Part shown: positions 51,486-60,498 of the stretch, piece by piece
Layout of the letters: each line of letters opens with the position of its first letter
Position numbering within the stretch: the first letter of the stretch is position 1
Assembly: GCA_937880095.1 (NCBI GenBank)
Contig: CALFLK010000013.1
Coordinates: 1 to 64,000 of the forward strand
Direction: 5' to 3'
DNA: 64,000 nucleotides
DNA from: an uncultured Faecalibacterium sp.
GTDB lineage: Bacteria; Bacillota; Clostridia; Oscillospirales; Ruminococcaceae
The notes under the pieces: model-generated
Told to the model about the DNA's origin: nothing
The model's input: only the letters and a program-made list of their open reading frames with translations
Databases searched by the model: none
Position numbers and translations under genes: made by a program

Positions 51486-52361
51486 ATGGTACAATATTTC
51501 AATTCCAATGATAAATGCAAACCATTGGTCACCGATGACCTCAGCGAGTTTCTGAATCAGCTGTCTTTTCATGTGAATGGTGTTGGTACTTGGAAACGTG
51601 AAAAAAAGACAGTTGCCAACTACACCATCAACGACGTTGAATTCATCTTCTATACATCCGGTGAAAGCACAACCACCATTCTGGGTACTAACCACACCTG
51701 CCACACCAACGACTTCATGGTCTTGCAGCCGATGCAACTGTACACCTCGAAAAGTGCAGACAATATGAAAACCGAATATCAATTCATTCACTTTGAGGTG
51801 CAACCCATTCGTTATTTGCAACCATTTCTGAATTATTTTCAATCCGCTGTCACTCATGTGCAGCATCCCGAACGGGTACTGGGTATCTTTCAACTGATTC
51901 AGCAAGAATTAAAGTCCATGGAACCCGGCTACGTTAGCAACATCAACGCACTGATTAAAATGCTTTCGGTGGAGGTAATTCGTGATCAGGATACCAATCA
52001 AGCACCGAAGGCCATTGCTGCTCCCGCCAGCTCTGTCACGGAACTATTTGTAGACCAGTGCATTGCGTACATCAGCAACAACCTGAAGGGCGATTGTTCG
52101 GTACAGACCCTCAGTCGGCACTTTTCCGTGTCCAGCAATTACATCTATAAAGCCTTCATGAAAGTGCTGAATGAATCCCCCAGCAAATACGTCACCCGAA
52201 TGCGGATGTTCCGCGCCAAATCGCTTCTGTTGACAGATTTGCTCACGATTGAAGAGGTAGCGGAAGAAGTCGGCTATCCTTCGCTGGCGCACTTTTCCAA
52301 GGTATTCAAAGAGAACATTCATTGCAGCCCCAGCGAATTCCGAAAACAAAATCAAATATAA
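51486..52361 (+). CDS. AraC family transcriptional regulator
   Basis: A 291-residue regulator. The N-terminal half is a probable cupin-type sensing domain (ANYTINDVEFIFYTSG, then HTNDFMVLQPMQLYTS). The C-terminal half has two helix-turn-helices: VQTLSRHFSVSSNYIYKAFMKVLNESPSKYV and LTIEEVAEEVGYPSLAHFSKVFKENIHCSPSEFRK. The ATG at 51486 is 9 nt after AGGAGAG; the longer frame from 51366 is not preceded by a ribosome site. It converges on the exported flavin reductase gene, which is its most plausible nearby target. The ligand is unknown. Confidence 0.88.
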   Translation: MVQYFNSNDKCKPLVTDDLSEFLNQLSFHVNGVGTWKREKKTVANYTINDVEFIFYTSGESTTTILGTNHTCHTNDFMVLQPMQLYTSKSADNMKTEYQFIHFEVQPIRYLQPFLNYFQSAVTHVQHPERVLGIFQLIQQELKSMEPGYVSNINALIKMLSVEVIRDQDTNQAPKAIAAPASSVTELFVDQCIAYISNNLKGDCSVQTLSRHFSVSSNYIYKAFMKVLNESPSKYVTRMRMFRAKSLLLTDLLTIEEVAEEVGYPSLAHFSKVFKENIHCSPSEFRKQNQI

Positions 52362-52395
52362 AAAAGCCCCGAACGGCGAACCGTTCGGGGCTTTT
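52361..52395. terminator. Bidirectional terminator between araC-like and reductase genes
   Basis: AAAAAGCCCCGAACGG / CCGTTCGGGGCTTTT with a CGAA tetraloop. Confidence 0.93.
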
Positions 52396-52421
52396 CTGAT
52401 TGTTTTTCTAGCTCGCGCAGA

Positions 52422-54257
52422 TTACTTAGCTGCCTGCTTCAGGCACTCAGCAACTGCGTCCATGATGCGACCGCTGGTCAGGGTTGCACCCGTGTAAGCA
52501 TCTACATCAACAGAGTTCTCAGCTACGATGGTAGTGGGGATGTTGTCCAGAGCGCCCTGTGCAACAGCCTCTGTCTCGTGCTGTTCCACGATCTCAACGT
52601 TTGCAATCTTGCCTTCAGCAACGGTGGTCTTAACCGTCAGGTCGCCGTCCTGCCCCTTCACGGTAGCGGTGTACTCGCCATCGTTCAGCTCAGTGCTCAT
52701 GTCGAAACGAGCAGCCTTCTCCGGAGCAGCCTCTTCGGTCTTGCCTGCGGGAGAGGGGCGCTTCTCGTTGCCCAGAATATAGTCAGCAGCGCTTTCGCCT
52801 GCAATACGACCCCAGGTCAATGCGTTGGAAATGGTAAAGCCCATGTATGCGGAGTTTGCAGATGCTTCACCAGCAACGTACAGACCCTCGATGATGGAAC
52901 CGTCTGCACGGATGACTTCTGCCCACTCGTTACGAGCAACACCACCGTAGGTGATGATCTCGCAGGGAACAACTGCAACAGCAATGTAGGGAGCCTTCAG
53001 CTCGGTCAGACCCTGATCGGGGGTGCGCTTGAACTGTGCATCGAAACCTTCCTTAACAGCCTTGTTGTAGCTGGTGACGGTCTCGTTCAGAGCACCTGCA
53101 TCCACACCGATCTTTTCAGCCAGCTCATCAACGGTATCAGCCTTGATGAACTCCATCTCAGAAGCGCGGGGCGTCTTGTTCTCGGTAATGGTTGCTTCGT
53201 CAGAGATAGCCCAAACGTAGCCGGTGCCGTCCTTGTGCATCTGATCGAAAATGGGACGGTTCAGGTTCTGGGACATATAACCCTGGTCGCGCTCGTTCAT
53301 GAAACGCTTGCCGTCAGCGCCGACAAATACCAGGTTGGAGCTCTTGCTGATCAGGCCGGAAACGTTAGCACTGCCGGAAGTACCGTTGTGCTCAGACATG
53401 ATCTCGTAGTCCTTCAGAACAGCCATCAGGTGATCGGTGTGGGTCAGAGCAGCACCAATGTTGCTTGCCATAACCAGACCGTCGCCGGTGCAGGAACCGA
53501 AGCCGATGCCGTAGGTGCCCTTGTACTCGGGGTCCAGACGAGCGGTCAGCTCGGGGTTGTTTGCGTAGCCGCCGGTAGCAATCATGATTGCCTTAGCGCC
53601 AATGGTCTTTTCGCCGTCCTTGGTGTTGCACTTAACCGCAACAGCCTTGCCGGTTTCGTCGGTGATGATCTGGGTAGCAGTGGTGTCAGTCATCACTTCA
53701 ATGCCAGCCTTGTCCAGAGCAGCCTGGAAGGGTGCGCGCATACCTTCGCCAGCACCATCCACAACGTGCATCATTTCCAGAGGACCATAGCCAACCAGAA
53801 CATCTTCCTTGAAAGGCATTTCCAGACGATCGACCAGCCAGTCGATGGTCTCGCCGCAGCGACCGACGGTGATCTTTGCCAGATCAGGGTCCAGACGGTA
53901 GCTTGCGTTGCGCATCAGGTTTGCGTACATTTCGTCGAAGTTGGTGGGAACAGAAGGCTCAGCCTTCTGAACCTTGGAATCGAAACCAGCGATCATACCT
54001 TGAGAAATAAAGGTAGTGCCGCCGATCTGACCCAGCTTCTCCACGATCAAAACGTCTTCCACGCCCTTATCGCTTGCTTCGATAGCAGCTGCCAGACCTG
54101 CGCCGCCGCCACCGATTACCAGAAAATCAACTTCCTTATCGTACTTAGCGGATGTAGTGTTTGCATCTGCTTCTGCATTGCTGGAAGATGCACCGCAGCC
54201 GGTGACCATCGTCAGCATCAAAGTCAGAACCAATGCCATGCTTACAAACTTTTTCAT
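52422..54257 (-). CDS. Exported FAD-dependent reductase lipoprotein with C-terminal FMN-binding domain
   Basis: A 611-residue flavocytochrome c/fumarate reductase-like protein. The signal peptide ends in the lipobox MVTGC (Cys21). The FAD_binding_2 domain spans about 35-510: FLVIGGGGAGLAAAIEAS, the HVVDGAGEG region, and SIIEGLYVAGEASA with NALTWGRIAGESAA near its end. The C-terminal FMN_bind domain (about 535-611) ends with D586-A-Y-T-G-A-T-L-T, an ApbE flavinylation motif with Thr592 as the expected attachment site. Such proteins take electrons from a membrane flavin chain to reduce an external acceptor such as fumarate, urocanate or an acrylate; the acceptor is unknown. AAGGAGG is 6 nt before the ATG. 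No electron-transfer partner gene is adjacent. Confidence 0.88.
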   Translation of the reverse strand: MKKFVSMALVLTLMLTMVTGCGASSSNAEADANTTSAKYDKEVDFLVIGGGGAGLAAAIEASDKGVEDVLIVEKLGQIGGTTFISQGMIAGFDSKVQKAEPSVPTNFDEMYANLMRNASYRLDPDLAKITVGRCGETIDWLVDRLEMPFKEDVLVGYGPLEMMHVVDGAGEGMRAPFQAALDKAGIEVMTDTTATQIITDETGKAVAVKCNTKDGEKTIGAKAIMIATGGYANNPELTARLDPEYKGTYGIGFGSCTGDGLVMASNIGAALTHTDHLMAVLKDYEIMSEHNGTSGSANVSGLISKSSNLVFVGADGKRFMNERDQGYMSQNLNRPIFDQMHKDGTGYVWAISDEATITENKTPRASEMEFIKADTVDELAEKIGVDAGALNETVTSYNKAVKEGFDAQFKRTPDQGLTELKAPYIAVAVVPCEIITYGGVARNEWAEVIRADGSIIEGLYVAGEASANSAYMGFTISNALTWGRIAGESAADYILGNEKRPSPAGKTEEAAPEKAARFDMSTELNDGEYTATVKGQDGDLTVKTTVAEGKIANVEIVEQHETEAVAQGALDNIPTTIVAENSVDVDAYTGATLTSGRIMDAVAECLKQAAK

Positions 54258-54339
54258 ACTTTGCCTCCTTCGTGACAATGGCATTATGATAACATTTTAT
54301 CAACCAACTGTCTTGCAGTTTTCGTTCAGTAATTTGTCG

Positions 54340-54393
54340 ATTTCGATACAGTTTCTGTAAATTTAATATTTTTTGTTTATTTCGATACGAAAT
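54340..54393. promoter_or_regulatory. Repeated ATTTCGATAC sites upstream of the flavin reductase
   Basis: ATTTCGATAC occurs at 54340-54349 and again at 54379-54388, 39 bp apart. The second copy is part of the palindrome ATTTCG-ATA-CGAAAT (54379-54393). Both lie between a minus-strand -10 candidate TATAAT (54411-54416, weak -35) and the gene. They are probable regulator sites. Confidence 0.45.
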
Positions 54394-54435
54394 TTAGACA
54401 TATTCACTCTATTATAGATTCATTTTCCGTCATAT

Positions 54436-54482
54436 GAAACAGAAGGCATCCATCCCACTATGGGACAGATGCCTCCTGTTTC
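54436..54482 (-). terminator. Hairpin after cardiolipin synthase
   Basis: GAAACAGGAGGCATC and GATGCCTTCTGTTTC arms form a long stem 10 bp past the position of the cls stop codon. It has no long T-run on the minus strand, so termination may be imperfect. Confidence 0.5.
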
Positions 54483-54492
54483 ATAATTTACT

Positions 54493-56019
54493 TTACATCA
54501 TCGGGCTGACCAGACGCAATACATCATCAAACAGCCGTCCCAAAAATGTATCTTTACATTCCCGCAAATGCACCCGATGGCTCTGATGTTCATACACATT
54601 CAGAAAATCCTTTTTGATCTCCTGCAGGATGCTTCCACCTTGGAACAGTACGCCATCCTCAAAATGCAAGTACAAACTGCGATAGTCCAAATTTACCGTA
54701 CCTACCATACCAATGCAATCATCGCTCAAGATTCCCTTTGCGTGCAGAAAACCCGGTGTATAGGTATAAATTTTCACTCCCGCCCGCAGCAGCGGCGAGA
54801 AATACGACCGTGTCAGTCGATATACCATCGGCTTATCCGGAATACCCGGTACTGCGATGCGTACGTCCACACCACGCTTTGCTGCAAGATTTAGCGCTAC
54901 AATCATTTCATGGTCTATAATCAAATAGGGCGTAAAAATATAAACATAGTTGACCGCCTGTGCCAAAATATCCAGATATAAGCTCTCTGCTAACTGCTCA
55001 TCATCCAATGGGCTTTCGCCAAATGGCTGTACGATGCCATCGCTTTGGGGCATTTGCGCGCCATGCGCCTTGGGATGAAACAGATGAAAGCTGTCATCTG
55101 CTGGGTCAAACGCATTCCAAGTCTGCAAAAACAGTACCGTCAGATTCCATACCGCTTCCCCTTCCAGCCGGACTGCGGTATCCTTCCAATGGCCGAAGCG
55201 GTGCTTTTGATTGATATACTCATCCGCTATATTGATTCCGCCTGTGTATCCAACAATACCATCCACCACAGTAATTTTGCGGTGGTCCCGATGGTTCATT
55301 ACGATTGCCAGCAGCGGCTGTGCCGGATTGAACGGAATGCAGCGAATTCCGTTTTCTCGTAATTGCTGCGCCAAATGTTTCGGTGCGCCCAATGCGCTAC
55401 CCACATCGTCATAGATCACACGCACTTCGACGCCCTGCGCTGCCTTACGCTTCAAAACATCAAAAACTTTTTGCCAAAGCACGCCATCGGAGATAATAAA
55501 ATATTCCAGAAAGATAAAATGCTTTGCGTTTTCCAAATCCTCCAGCATTGCTGCAAAGGCTTCTTCTCCGGTGGGATAGTATTTGCTTTGGGTATTTTCC
55601 GCAGCAGGGCTAGGTCCATAGTGGGATAAATACTGGCTCAACGCACGCCTACGGGGCGGAATCTTTGCTGCAACATGATCCGGCTGTGCCAATGCCGCTA
55701 AATGTTTTTGCTTTACCTGATCCATCCGCTGACGCATTTCCCGGCTGGGGCGTTTATCACCAAACAGCAAATACAAAGCACCGCCCAATAGGGGCAGCAT
55801 ACAGCACAGCAAAAGCCATGCAATTTTATAAGCAGGGTTCAGTTCCTTCCGAATCAGGTAAAGTACCATCACAGCACTGAGCAGATTCAGGCCAATCTGA
55901 ACTGCTTCCTGATGTTCTGCCAAACCAAAAAACAGCACACACAAGCAGACCAGCTGTAAAACAAACATCACAGCCACCATGCAGATGCGATTGGTCAAAA
56001 GATGATACAGTTTTTTCAT
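54493..56019 (-). CDS. cls: Cardiolipin synthase
   Basis: A 508-residue membrane enzyme of the phospholipase D family that joins two phosphatidylglycerols. Two N-terminal membrane segments (ICMVAVMFVLQLVCLCVLFF and IAWLLLCCMLPLLGGALYLLFG) are followed by two HKD motifs: MNHRDHRKITVVDG near 225 and FLHAKGILSDD near 425. The ATG at 56019 follows GGGGAGGGG; the longer frame to 56082 is rejected. A minus-strand extended -10 TGGTATACT (56050-56055) lies about 30 bp upstream with a weak -35. Confidence 0.93.
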   Translation of the reverse strand: MKKLYHLLTNRICMVAVMFVLQLVCLCVLFFGLAEHQEAVQIGLNLLSAVMVLYLIRKELNPAYKIAWLLLCCMLPLLGGALYLLFGDKRPSREMRQRMDQVKQKHLAALAQPDHVAAKIPPRRRALSQYLSHYGPSPAAENTQSKYYPTGEEAFAAMLEDLENAKHFIFLEYFIISDGVLWQKVFDVLKRKAAQGVEVRVIYDDVGSALGAPKHLAQQLRENGIRCIPFNPAQPLLAIVMNHRDHRKITVVDGIVGYTGGINIADEYINQKHRFGHWKDTAVRLEGEAVWNLTVLFLQTWNAFDPADDSFHLFHPKAHGAQMPQSDGIVQPFGESPLDDEQLAESLYLDILAQAVNYVYIFTPYLIIDHEMIVALNLAAKRGVDVRIAVPGIPDKPMVYRLTRSYFSPLLRAGVKIYTYTPGFLHAKGILSDDCIGMVGTVNLDYRSLYLHFEDGVLFQGGSILQEIKKDFLNVYEHQSHRVHLRECKDTFLGRLFDDVLRLVSPMM

Positions 56020-56111
56020 AGAACCCCTCCCCACTGCCAAGTTGCCTTTAGTATACCACAGCTCAGGATTGGCAGACAGCAAAAACGATTATCCGTTCGC
56101 TTATTTTTCAC

Positions 56112-56154
56112 AAAAAAGCCCCCGATGCGACTTTACATCACATCGGGGGCTTTT
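56112..56154 (-). terminator. Terminator of the rml operon
   Basis: AAAAGCCCCCGATGTG / CGCATCGGGGGCTTTT with a T-run on the minus strand, 66 bp past the stop of the small membrane protein gene. Confidence 0.9.
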
Positions 56155-56220
56155 ATCAGTCAGGATTCCTTACGTCTTTTTACACGCCGCCTACATGGTT
56201 TGGTGCAAAAGAAGGCAGAC

Positions 56221-56391
56221 TTATGCCAGTATCCTTGCGATCCATGCAATCAGATCAATCAAAAGCACACCCACACCGAAAACATAAATTACTTTTTTCA
56301 TCTTGCCGTTCGATTGGGTTGCTTCATCTATTTTATCAGCAAACACGATACATATTCCAACCAGAAACAAAATAATCAAATTCAAATCCAT
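56221..56391 (-). CDS. Small two-segment membrane protein (56 residues) at the end of the rml operon
   Basis: An open frame from the ATG at 56391, with AAGGGAGAT 7 nt upstream, to the TAA at 56221. It encodes a hydrophobic segment (LNLIILFLVGICIVFA), a polar loop (DKIDEATQSNGKMKK) and a second hydrophobic segment (VIYVFGVGVLLIDLIAWIARILA). It starts 42 bp after the rmlB stop, on the same strand, and before the operon terminator. I do not recognise a family. The good ribosome site, operon position and two clean membrane segments support a real gene. Confidence 0.7.
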   Translation of the reverse strand: MDLNLIILFLVGICIVFADKIDEATQSNGKMKKVIYVFGVGVLLIDLIAWIARILA

Positions 56392-56433
56392 ACGGAATAT
56401 CTCCCTTTTACGGGAATCGTCTGCATTTTTTAC

Positions 56434-57501
56434 TTAGCGGTTCTTGTACATTTCCTCGTAGTACTTCTGGTAGTTGCCGCTGGTCACGTTGTTCATCCAA
56501 TCCTCGTGTGCCAGATACCAGTCAATGGTCTTGACGATACCCACTTCAAACGGGGTTTCCGGATACCAGCCCAGATCGTTCTTGATCTTGGTAGGGTCAA
56601 TACCATAGCGGCGGTCATGGCCCAGACGGTCTGCAACATGATGGATCAGCTCCTCGCTGATGCCCTCATCCTTCAGGTGGTCATGCAGTTGGCTGATAAT
56701 GGTCTTGACAATGAAGATGTTGGGGCGCTCGTTGTGGCCGCCAACGTTGTAGACCTCACCGATCTTGCCGCCGTTGATAACCATATCAATCGCCTTGCAG
56801 TGATCCTCTACGTACAGCCAGTCACGAATCTGCATACCGTCACCGTATACCGGCAGCTGTTTGTGCTTCTTCACATTGTTGATCATCAAGGGAATCAGCT
56901 TCTCCGGGAACTGGTAGGGACCATAGTTATTGGAGCAGCGGGTGATATTGATGGGCATACCGTAAGTATCGTGGAATGCCTTTACAAACATATCTGCGCT
57001 TGCTTTGCTGCTGGAGTAAGGGCTGTGCGGGTCCAACGGAGTGGTTTCCATAAAGTAACCCTCAGCACCCAGCGTGCCATATACCTCATCAGTAGAAACC
57101 TGCAGGTACTTCTTGCCCTCTTTCCAGGTCTTAGCATCAGCGTCATACCATGCTTCCTTTGCACGCTGCAGCAGGTTGACGGTGCCCATTACGTTGGACT
57201 GGACAAAGATTTCCGGGTTGGTAATGCTGCGGTCCACATGGCTCTCTGCTGCAAAGTTGACAACGTAGTCGAAATCGTACTTTGCGAACAGCTGAGACAC
57301 CAGCTCCTTGTCGCAGATATCGCCCTGCACAAAGACATGGCGGGGGTCACCCTCTACGTCCTTCAGGTTTTCCAGATTGCCAGCATAGGTCAGCTTGTCC
57401 AGATTCACCAGCAGGATATCATCGTACTTGTTCAGCATATAGTACACGAAGTTGGAGCCGATAAAACCGGCGCAGCCCGTGATCAGATAAGTCTTTTTCA
57501 T
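56434..57501 (-). CDS. rmlB: dTDP-glucose 4,6-dehydratase
   Basis: A 355-residue short-chain dehydrogenase-type enzyme, the second step of dTDP-L-rhamnose synthesis. The NAD motif is GCAGFIGSNF (residues 9-18), the catalytic triad lies in STDEVYG with the Asp-Glu pair and YSSSK, and RCSNNYGPYQFPEKLIPL is the sugar-nucleotide site. It is 12 bp after rmlD. AAAGGGGA is about 6 nt before the ATG. Confidence 0.97.
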   Translation of the reverse strand: MKKTYLITGCAGFIGSNFVYYMLNKYDDILLVNLDKLTYAGNLENLKDVEGDPRHVFVQGDICDKELVSQLFAKYDFDYVVNFAAESHVDRSITNPEIFVQSNVMGTVNLLQRAKEAWYDADAKTWKEGKKYLQVSTDEVYGTLGAEGYFMETTPLDPHSPYSSSKASADMFVKAFHDTYGMPINITRCSNNYGPYQFPEKLIPLMINNVKKHKQLPVYGDGMQIRDWLYVEDHCKAIDMVINGGKIGEVYNVGGHNERPNIFIVKTIISQLHDHLKDEGISEELIHHVADRLGHDRRYGIDPTKIKNDLGWYPETPFEVGIVKTIDWYLAHEDWMNNVTSGNYQKYYEEMYKNR

Positions 57502-57513
57502 ACAGCGTCCCCT

Positions 57514-58437
57514 TTACTTGGTTTCTTTCATTCCGTTTTCGCCGTCCCAGTTTTCAAAGAAAACCGCCAGCGCTTCTTTCCAGTCACGCACATGGTTGCC
57601 CACAGTGCAGCGGAGCATACGGTTATCCAAAGCGCTCCATGCGGGACGATCTGCGGATTCCGGATGCTTTGCCTTGTACTCTGCACTGGTGCAAGGAGCA
57701 ACGGTAGCATCCACGCCAGACAGACGAATGATCTCGCTGGCAAAATCATACCAAGAGCAAATGCCCTCGCCGGTGCAGTGATACAGACCGTACTCGTGGG
57801 TCACGCACAGCTGCAGAATCTCGTGTGCCAGATCTACCGCATTGGTGGGATTGCCCAGCTGGTCGTTTACGACCTCCAGCTTGCCGAACTTTTTACCGGC
57901 ATTGACCATGGTCTTGACGAAGTTCTTGCCGTAGTAGCTGTACAGCCATGCCGTACGCACGATAAAGTGACGATGGCAGAACTGCTCCACATATTTTTCG
58001 CCCATCAGCTTGGTGCTGCCGTATGCACTAATCGGACCGGTCATGGTTGCTTCATCCTGCGGGATACCGCCATTTTCACGACCAGAGAATACATAGTCGG
58101 TAGACACATGAACCAGGCGTGCGCCTGCTTTTTCTGCTGCCTGTGCCAGATTGCGGGGACCAATGGCATTTGCCTTAAATGCGGTATCGTGATTCGTCTC
58201 GCAGCCATCCACATTGGTGAACGCTGCGCAGTTGATAATCACATCCGGACGCTGCCGACGCACAAACTCATTGGTTTCCTCGTAATTGCTGATATCCAGT
58301 TCCGGCAGATCCACGGCAATCACCGTAGCATTGCGCAGTTTTTCCGGGATAGGTCCAATTTCACTGTATCCCTGCCACAGCTGTTTCTGCAGCTCTGTAC
58401 CCAGCTGTCCCTTACAGCCCGTAATCAAAACTTTCAT
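57514..58437 (-). CDS. rmlD: dTDP-4-dehydrorhamnose reductase
   Basis: A 307-residue reductase, the last step to dTDP-L-rhamnose. The nucleotide motif is GCKGQLGTEL (7-16), VHVSTDYVFSG contains conserved active-site residues, and the catalytic Tyr and Lys are in AYGSTKLMGE. It lies 11 bp after rmlA and 12 bp before rmlB. Confidence 0.95.
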   Translation of the reverse strand: MKVLITGCKGQLGTELQKQLWQGYSEIGPIPEKLRNATVIAVDLPELDISNYEETNEFVRRQRPDVIINCAAFTNVDGCETNHDTAFKANAIGPRNLAQAAEKAGARLVHVSTDYVFSGRENGGIPQDEATMTGPISAYGSTKLMGEKYVEQFCHRHFIVRTAWLYSYYGKNFVKTMVNAGKKFGKLEVVNDQLGNPTNAVDLAHEILQLCVTHEYGLYHCTGEGICSWYDFASEIIRLSGVDATVAPCTSAEYKAKHPESADRPAWSALDNRMLRCTVGNHVRDWKEALAVFFENWDGENGMKETK

Positions 58438-58448
58438 AGTAACCTCGC

Positions 58449-59336
58449 TTAGTAGCGCAGCTTGTCATCCGCTACGTTCTTCAGATGCTGACCATACGGA
58501 GACTTGCCGTACCGCTGTGCGGATTCCAGCAATTTATCCCGTGTGATCCAGCCATATTTATAACCGATTTCTTCCGGTGCGCTGATCTTGATGCCCTGAC
58601 GCTTTTCTACCATCTGGACAAAGTCAGCAGCTTCTACCAGACTGTCCATCGTGCCGGTGTCCAGCCATGCAAAGCCACGGCCCAGCAGCTGCACATCCAA
58701 ATCGCCCTGCTCCAGATACATCTCATTCAGCGTGGTGATTTCCAGCTCACCGCGTGCGCTGGGTTTTACCTTCTTTGCCATCTCCACAACCTTTTTGTTG
58801 TAGAAATACAGACCGGTAACCGCATAGTTGCTCTTGGGGTGTTCGGGCTTTTCTTCCACGCTCAGAACCTTGCCGTCCTTATCAAACTCCACAACGCCAA
58901 AGCGTTCGGGGTCCTGCACATAGTAACCAAACACAGTGCAGCGGTCGTTCTTTTCTGCGTTTTCCTTTGCAGTCTTCAAAATGCGGGAGAAGCCTGCACC
59001 GTAGAAAATATTATCGCCCAGCACCATCGCGCAGCTGTCGTCGCCGATAAAGTCCTCGCCCAGCAGGAAAGCCTGTGCCAGACCGTCCGGAGAGGGCTGT
59101 ACCTCATACTGCAGATGAACGCCAAACTGGCTGCCATCGCCCAGCAGCGCTTCAAATCGCGGGGTATCCGTCGGGGTAGAAATGATCAGAATATCCTGAA
59201 TACCTGCCAGCATCAGCGTGGACAGGGGGTAATAGATCATCGGTTTGTCATAGACGGGCAGCAGCTGTTTGCTGGTGACCATCGTCAAAGGATACAGTCG
59301 AGTACCGGCACCGCCGGCCAAAATAATGCCTTTCAT
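58449..59336 (-). CDS. rmlA: Glucose-1-phosphate thymidylyltransferase
   Basis: A 295-residue nucleotidyltransferase that makes dTDP-glucose. The signature GGAGTRLYPLT (residues 8-18) and the Lys in SKQLLPVYDKPMIYYPL are present, with LGDNIFYG near 110. The ATG at 59336 is 8 nt after AAGGAG; the GTG 9 nt upstream overlaps that site. It is the first gene of rmlA-rmlD-rmlB. A minus-strand TTGAGA with TATATA 18 bp on gives a possible promoter with a very short leader. Confidence 0.96.
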   Translation of the reverse strand: MKGIILAGGAGTRLYPLTMVTSKQLLPVYDKPMIYYPLSTLMLAGIQDILIISTPTDTPRFEALLGDGSQFGVHLQYEVQPSPDGLAQAFLLGEDFIGDDSCAMVLGDNIFYGAGFSRILKTAKENAEKNDRCTVFGYYVQDPERFGVVEFDKDGKVLSVEEKPEHPKSNYAVTGLYFYNKKVVEMAKKVKPSARGELEITTLNEMYLEQGDLDVQLLGRGFAWLDTGTMDSLVEAADFVQMVEKRQGIKISAPEEIGYKYGWITRDKLLESAQRYGKSPYGQHLKNVADDKLRY

Positions 59337-59380
59337 ATTGTGCACTCCTTATTTTATATAGGATAAGTTGTGCAGCTTTC

Positions 59381-59444
59381 TCAAAGCGGAGCTGCGTCCG
59401 CTGTATACAAAATCAAAGCGGAGCTGCGTCCGCTGTATACAAAA
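59381..59444. repeat. Two tandem copies of a 32-bp unit
   Basis: Units at 59381-59412 and 59413-59444 are identical. Each contains the dyad AGCGGA-CGCAGC-TCCGCT and the palindrome GTATAC. The array fills the space between the glycosyltransferase stop and the rmlA promoter region. Confidence 0.9.
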
Positions 59445-60239
59445 TCAGAACCGGAAACCCCACTTGGAAAAATAACGCATCATGCTCTTTGTCTGCATTC
59501 TGCAGTGGGCGATATCGGTGTGCGGTGCGCGATGCCAGGCGTGAATTGCCGTAAACTGCGGCAACAGATATACCTCGCCTTCCTGCCGTACCTTCTGGGT
59601 CAGGTCTGCATCTTCCACATACATAAAGTAGCCTTCGTCAAAGCCGCCGACCTTTTTCATCACATCGGTGCGCAGCATTGCAAAGCTGCCCGTACAGAAT
59701 TCAATCTGTGTGGGTTTGGATAAATCCGCATCTGCCATTACATACCGGTCATTAAAATGTTTCAAAAAGAACAGCCAGGGCATCTGACGATATAACAAAG
59801 CCAACGCACTGCATTTTCGCAGCGGCAGAATCTGCTCTTTTCCATCCGGGAAATTCAGACTGGGGCGTGCCATAGCAGCCTGCGGATGCTGTTCCATCCA
59901 GTCGGCCATATCGCTCAGCACATCGGTTTCTACCAGAATGTCCGGATTCAAAATAAAATGGTAATCACTGTCCAGCTCCGACAAAACCAAATTATGACCG
60001 CCGCCGAAGCCCTTGTTTTTCGAGCTGCAAATCAGGCGCACCGTTTGGTTTGAACTGCAGCAAAGCCTACCATCTGCAAGAGCAGCCTGTAAGGTATCGC
60101 CTGCATGATCCGGGCTGGCATTATCGACCAAGTATAAAGTCAATGCATATTTTTGGGTATGACGCAAGACAGAAGCCGCTGCAGCCAGCGCTTCTTCTGC
60201 TCCGTTATATACCACGATTGTAGCACTTAGTGTAGGCAT
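59445..60239 (-). CDS. Family 2 glycosyltransferase, rhamnosyltransferase-like
   Basis: A 264-residue GT-A fold transferase. The nucleotide-binding start is SATIVVYNGAEEAL, VDNASPDHAGD follows, the metal-binding motif is in FILNPDILVE near 96-105, and the acceptor-site motif is GGFDEGYFMYVEDADL near 200. Its place among the rml genes suggests that it transfers rhamnose to a surface polysaccharide. There is no signal and no strong membrane segment. The stop codon abuts the tandem repeat. No clear terminator separates it from rmlA. Confidence 0.85.
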   Translation of the reverse strand: MPTLSATIVVYNGAEEALAAAASVLRHTQKYALTLYLVDNASPDHAGDTLQAALADGRLCCSSNQTVRLICSSKNKGFGGGHNLVLSELDSDYHFILNPDILVETDVLSDMADWMEQHPQAAMARPSLNFPDGKEQILPLRKCSALALLYRQMPWLFFLKHFNDRYVMADADLSKPTQIEFCTGSFAMLRTDVMKKVGGFDEGYFMYVEDADLTQKVRQEGEVYLLPQFTAIHAWHRAPHTDIAHCRMQTKSMMRYFSKWGFRF

Positions 60240-60388
60240 AGTTCCTCCATAATAAATGGTTACATTTTATTTTACTATTTTTCCCGGTATAAATCAACTC
60301 TAACCATTTTCCTGCACGTCCCCATGCAGCATCTATGCCATTTTTTACCGGAACCTTGTTTTGTCACTTCACGGATGCGCATATAAAA

Positions 60389-60419
60389 CAAAAAGAGGTC
60401 TATCTTTCGATAGACCTCT
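60389..60419 (-). terminator. Terminator of the tRNA-Gln/tRNA-Pro unit
   Basis: AGAGGTCTATC / GATAGACCTCT with a short loop, then TTTTTGTTTT on the minus strand. Confidence 0.9.
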
Positions 60420-60422
60420 AAT

Positions 60423-60498
60423 TGGTCGGAGCAGCGGGATTTGAACCCACGGCCTCCTCGTCCCGAACGAGGCGCGCTACCAACTGCGCTATACCCCG
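60423..60498 (-). tRNA. tRNA-Pro (CGG)
   Basis: A 76-nt cloverleaf with CCA encoded. The acceptor is CGGGGTA / TGCTCCG with two wobble pairs, the anticodon stem CCTCG / CGAGG encloses TTCGGGA (anticodon CGG), and the T-arm is GTGGGTTCAAATCCCGC-like. Confidence 0.93.
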
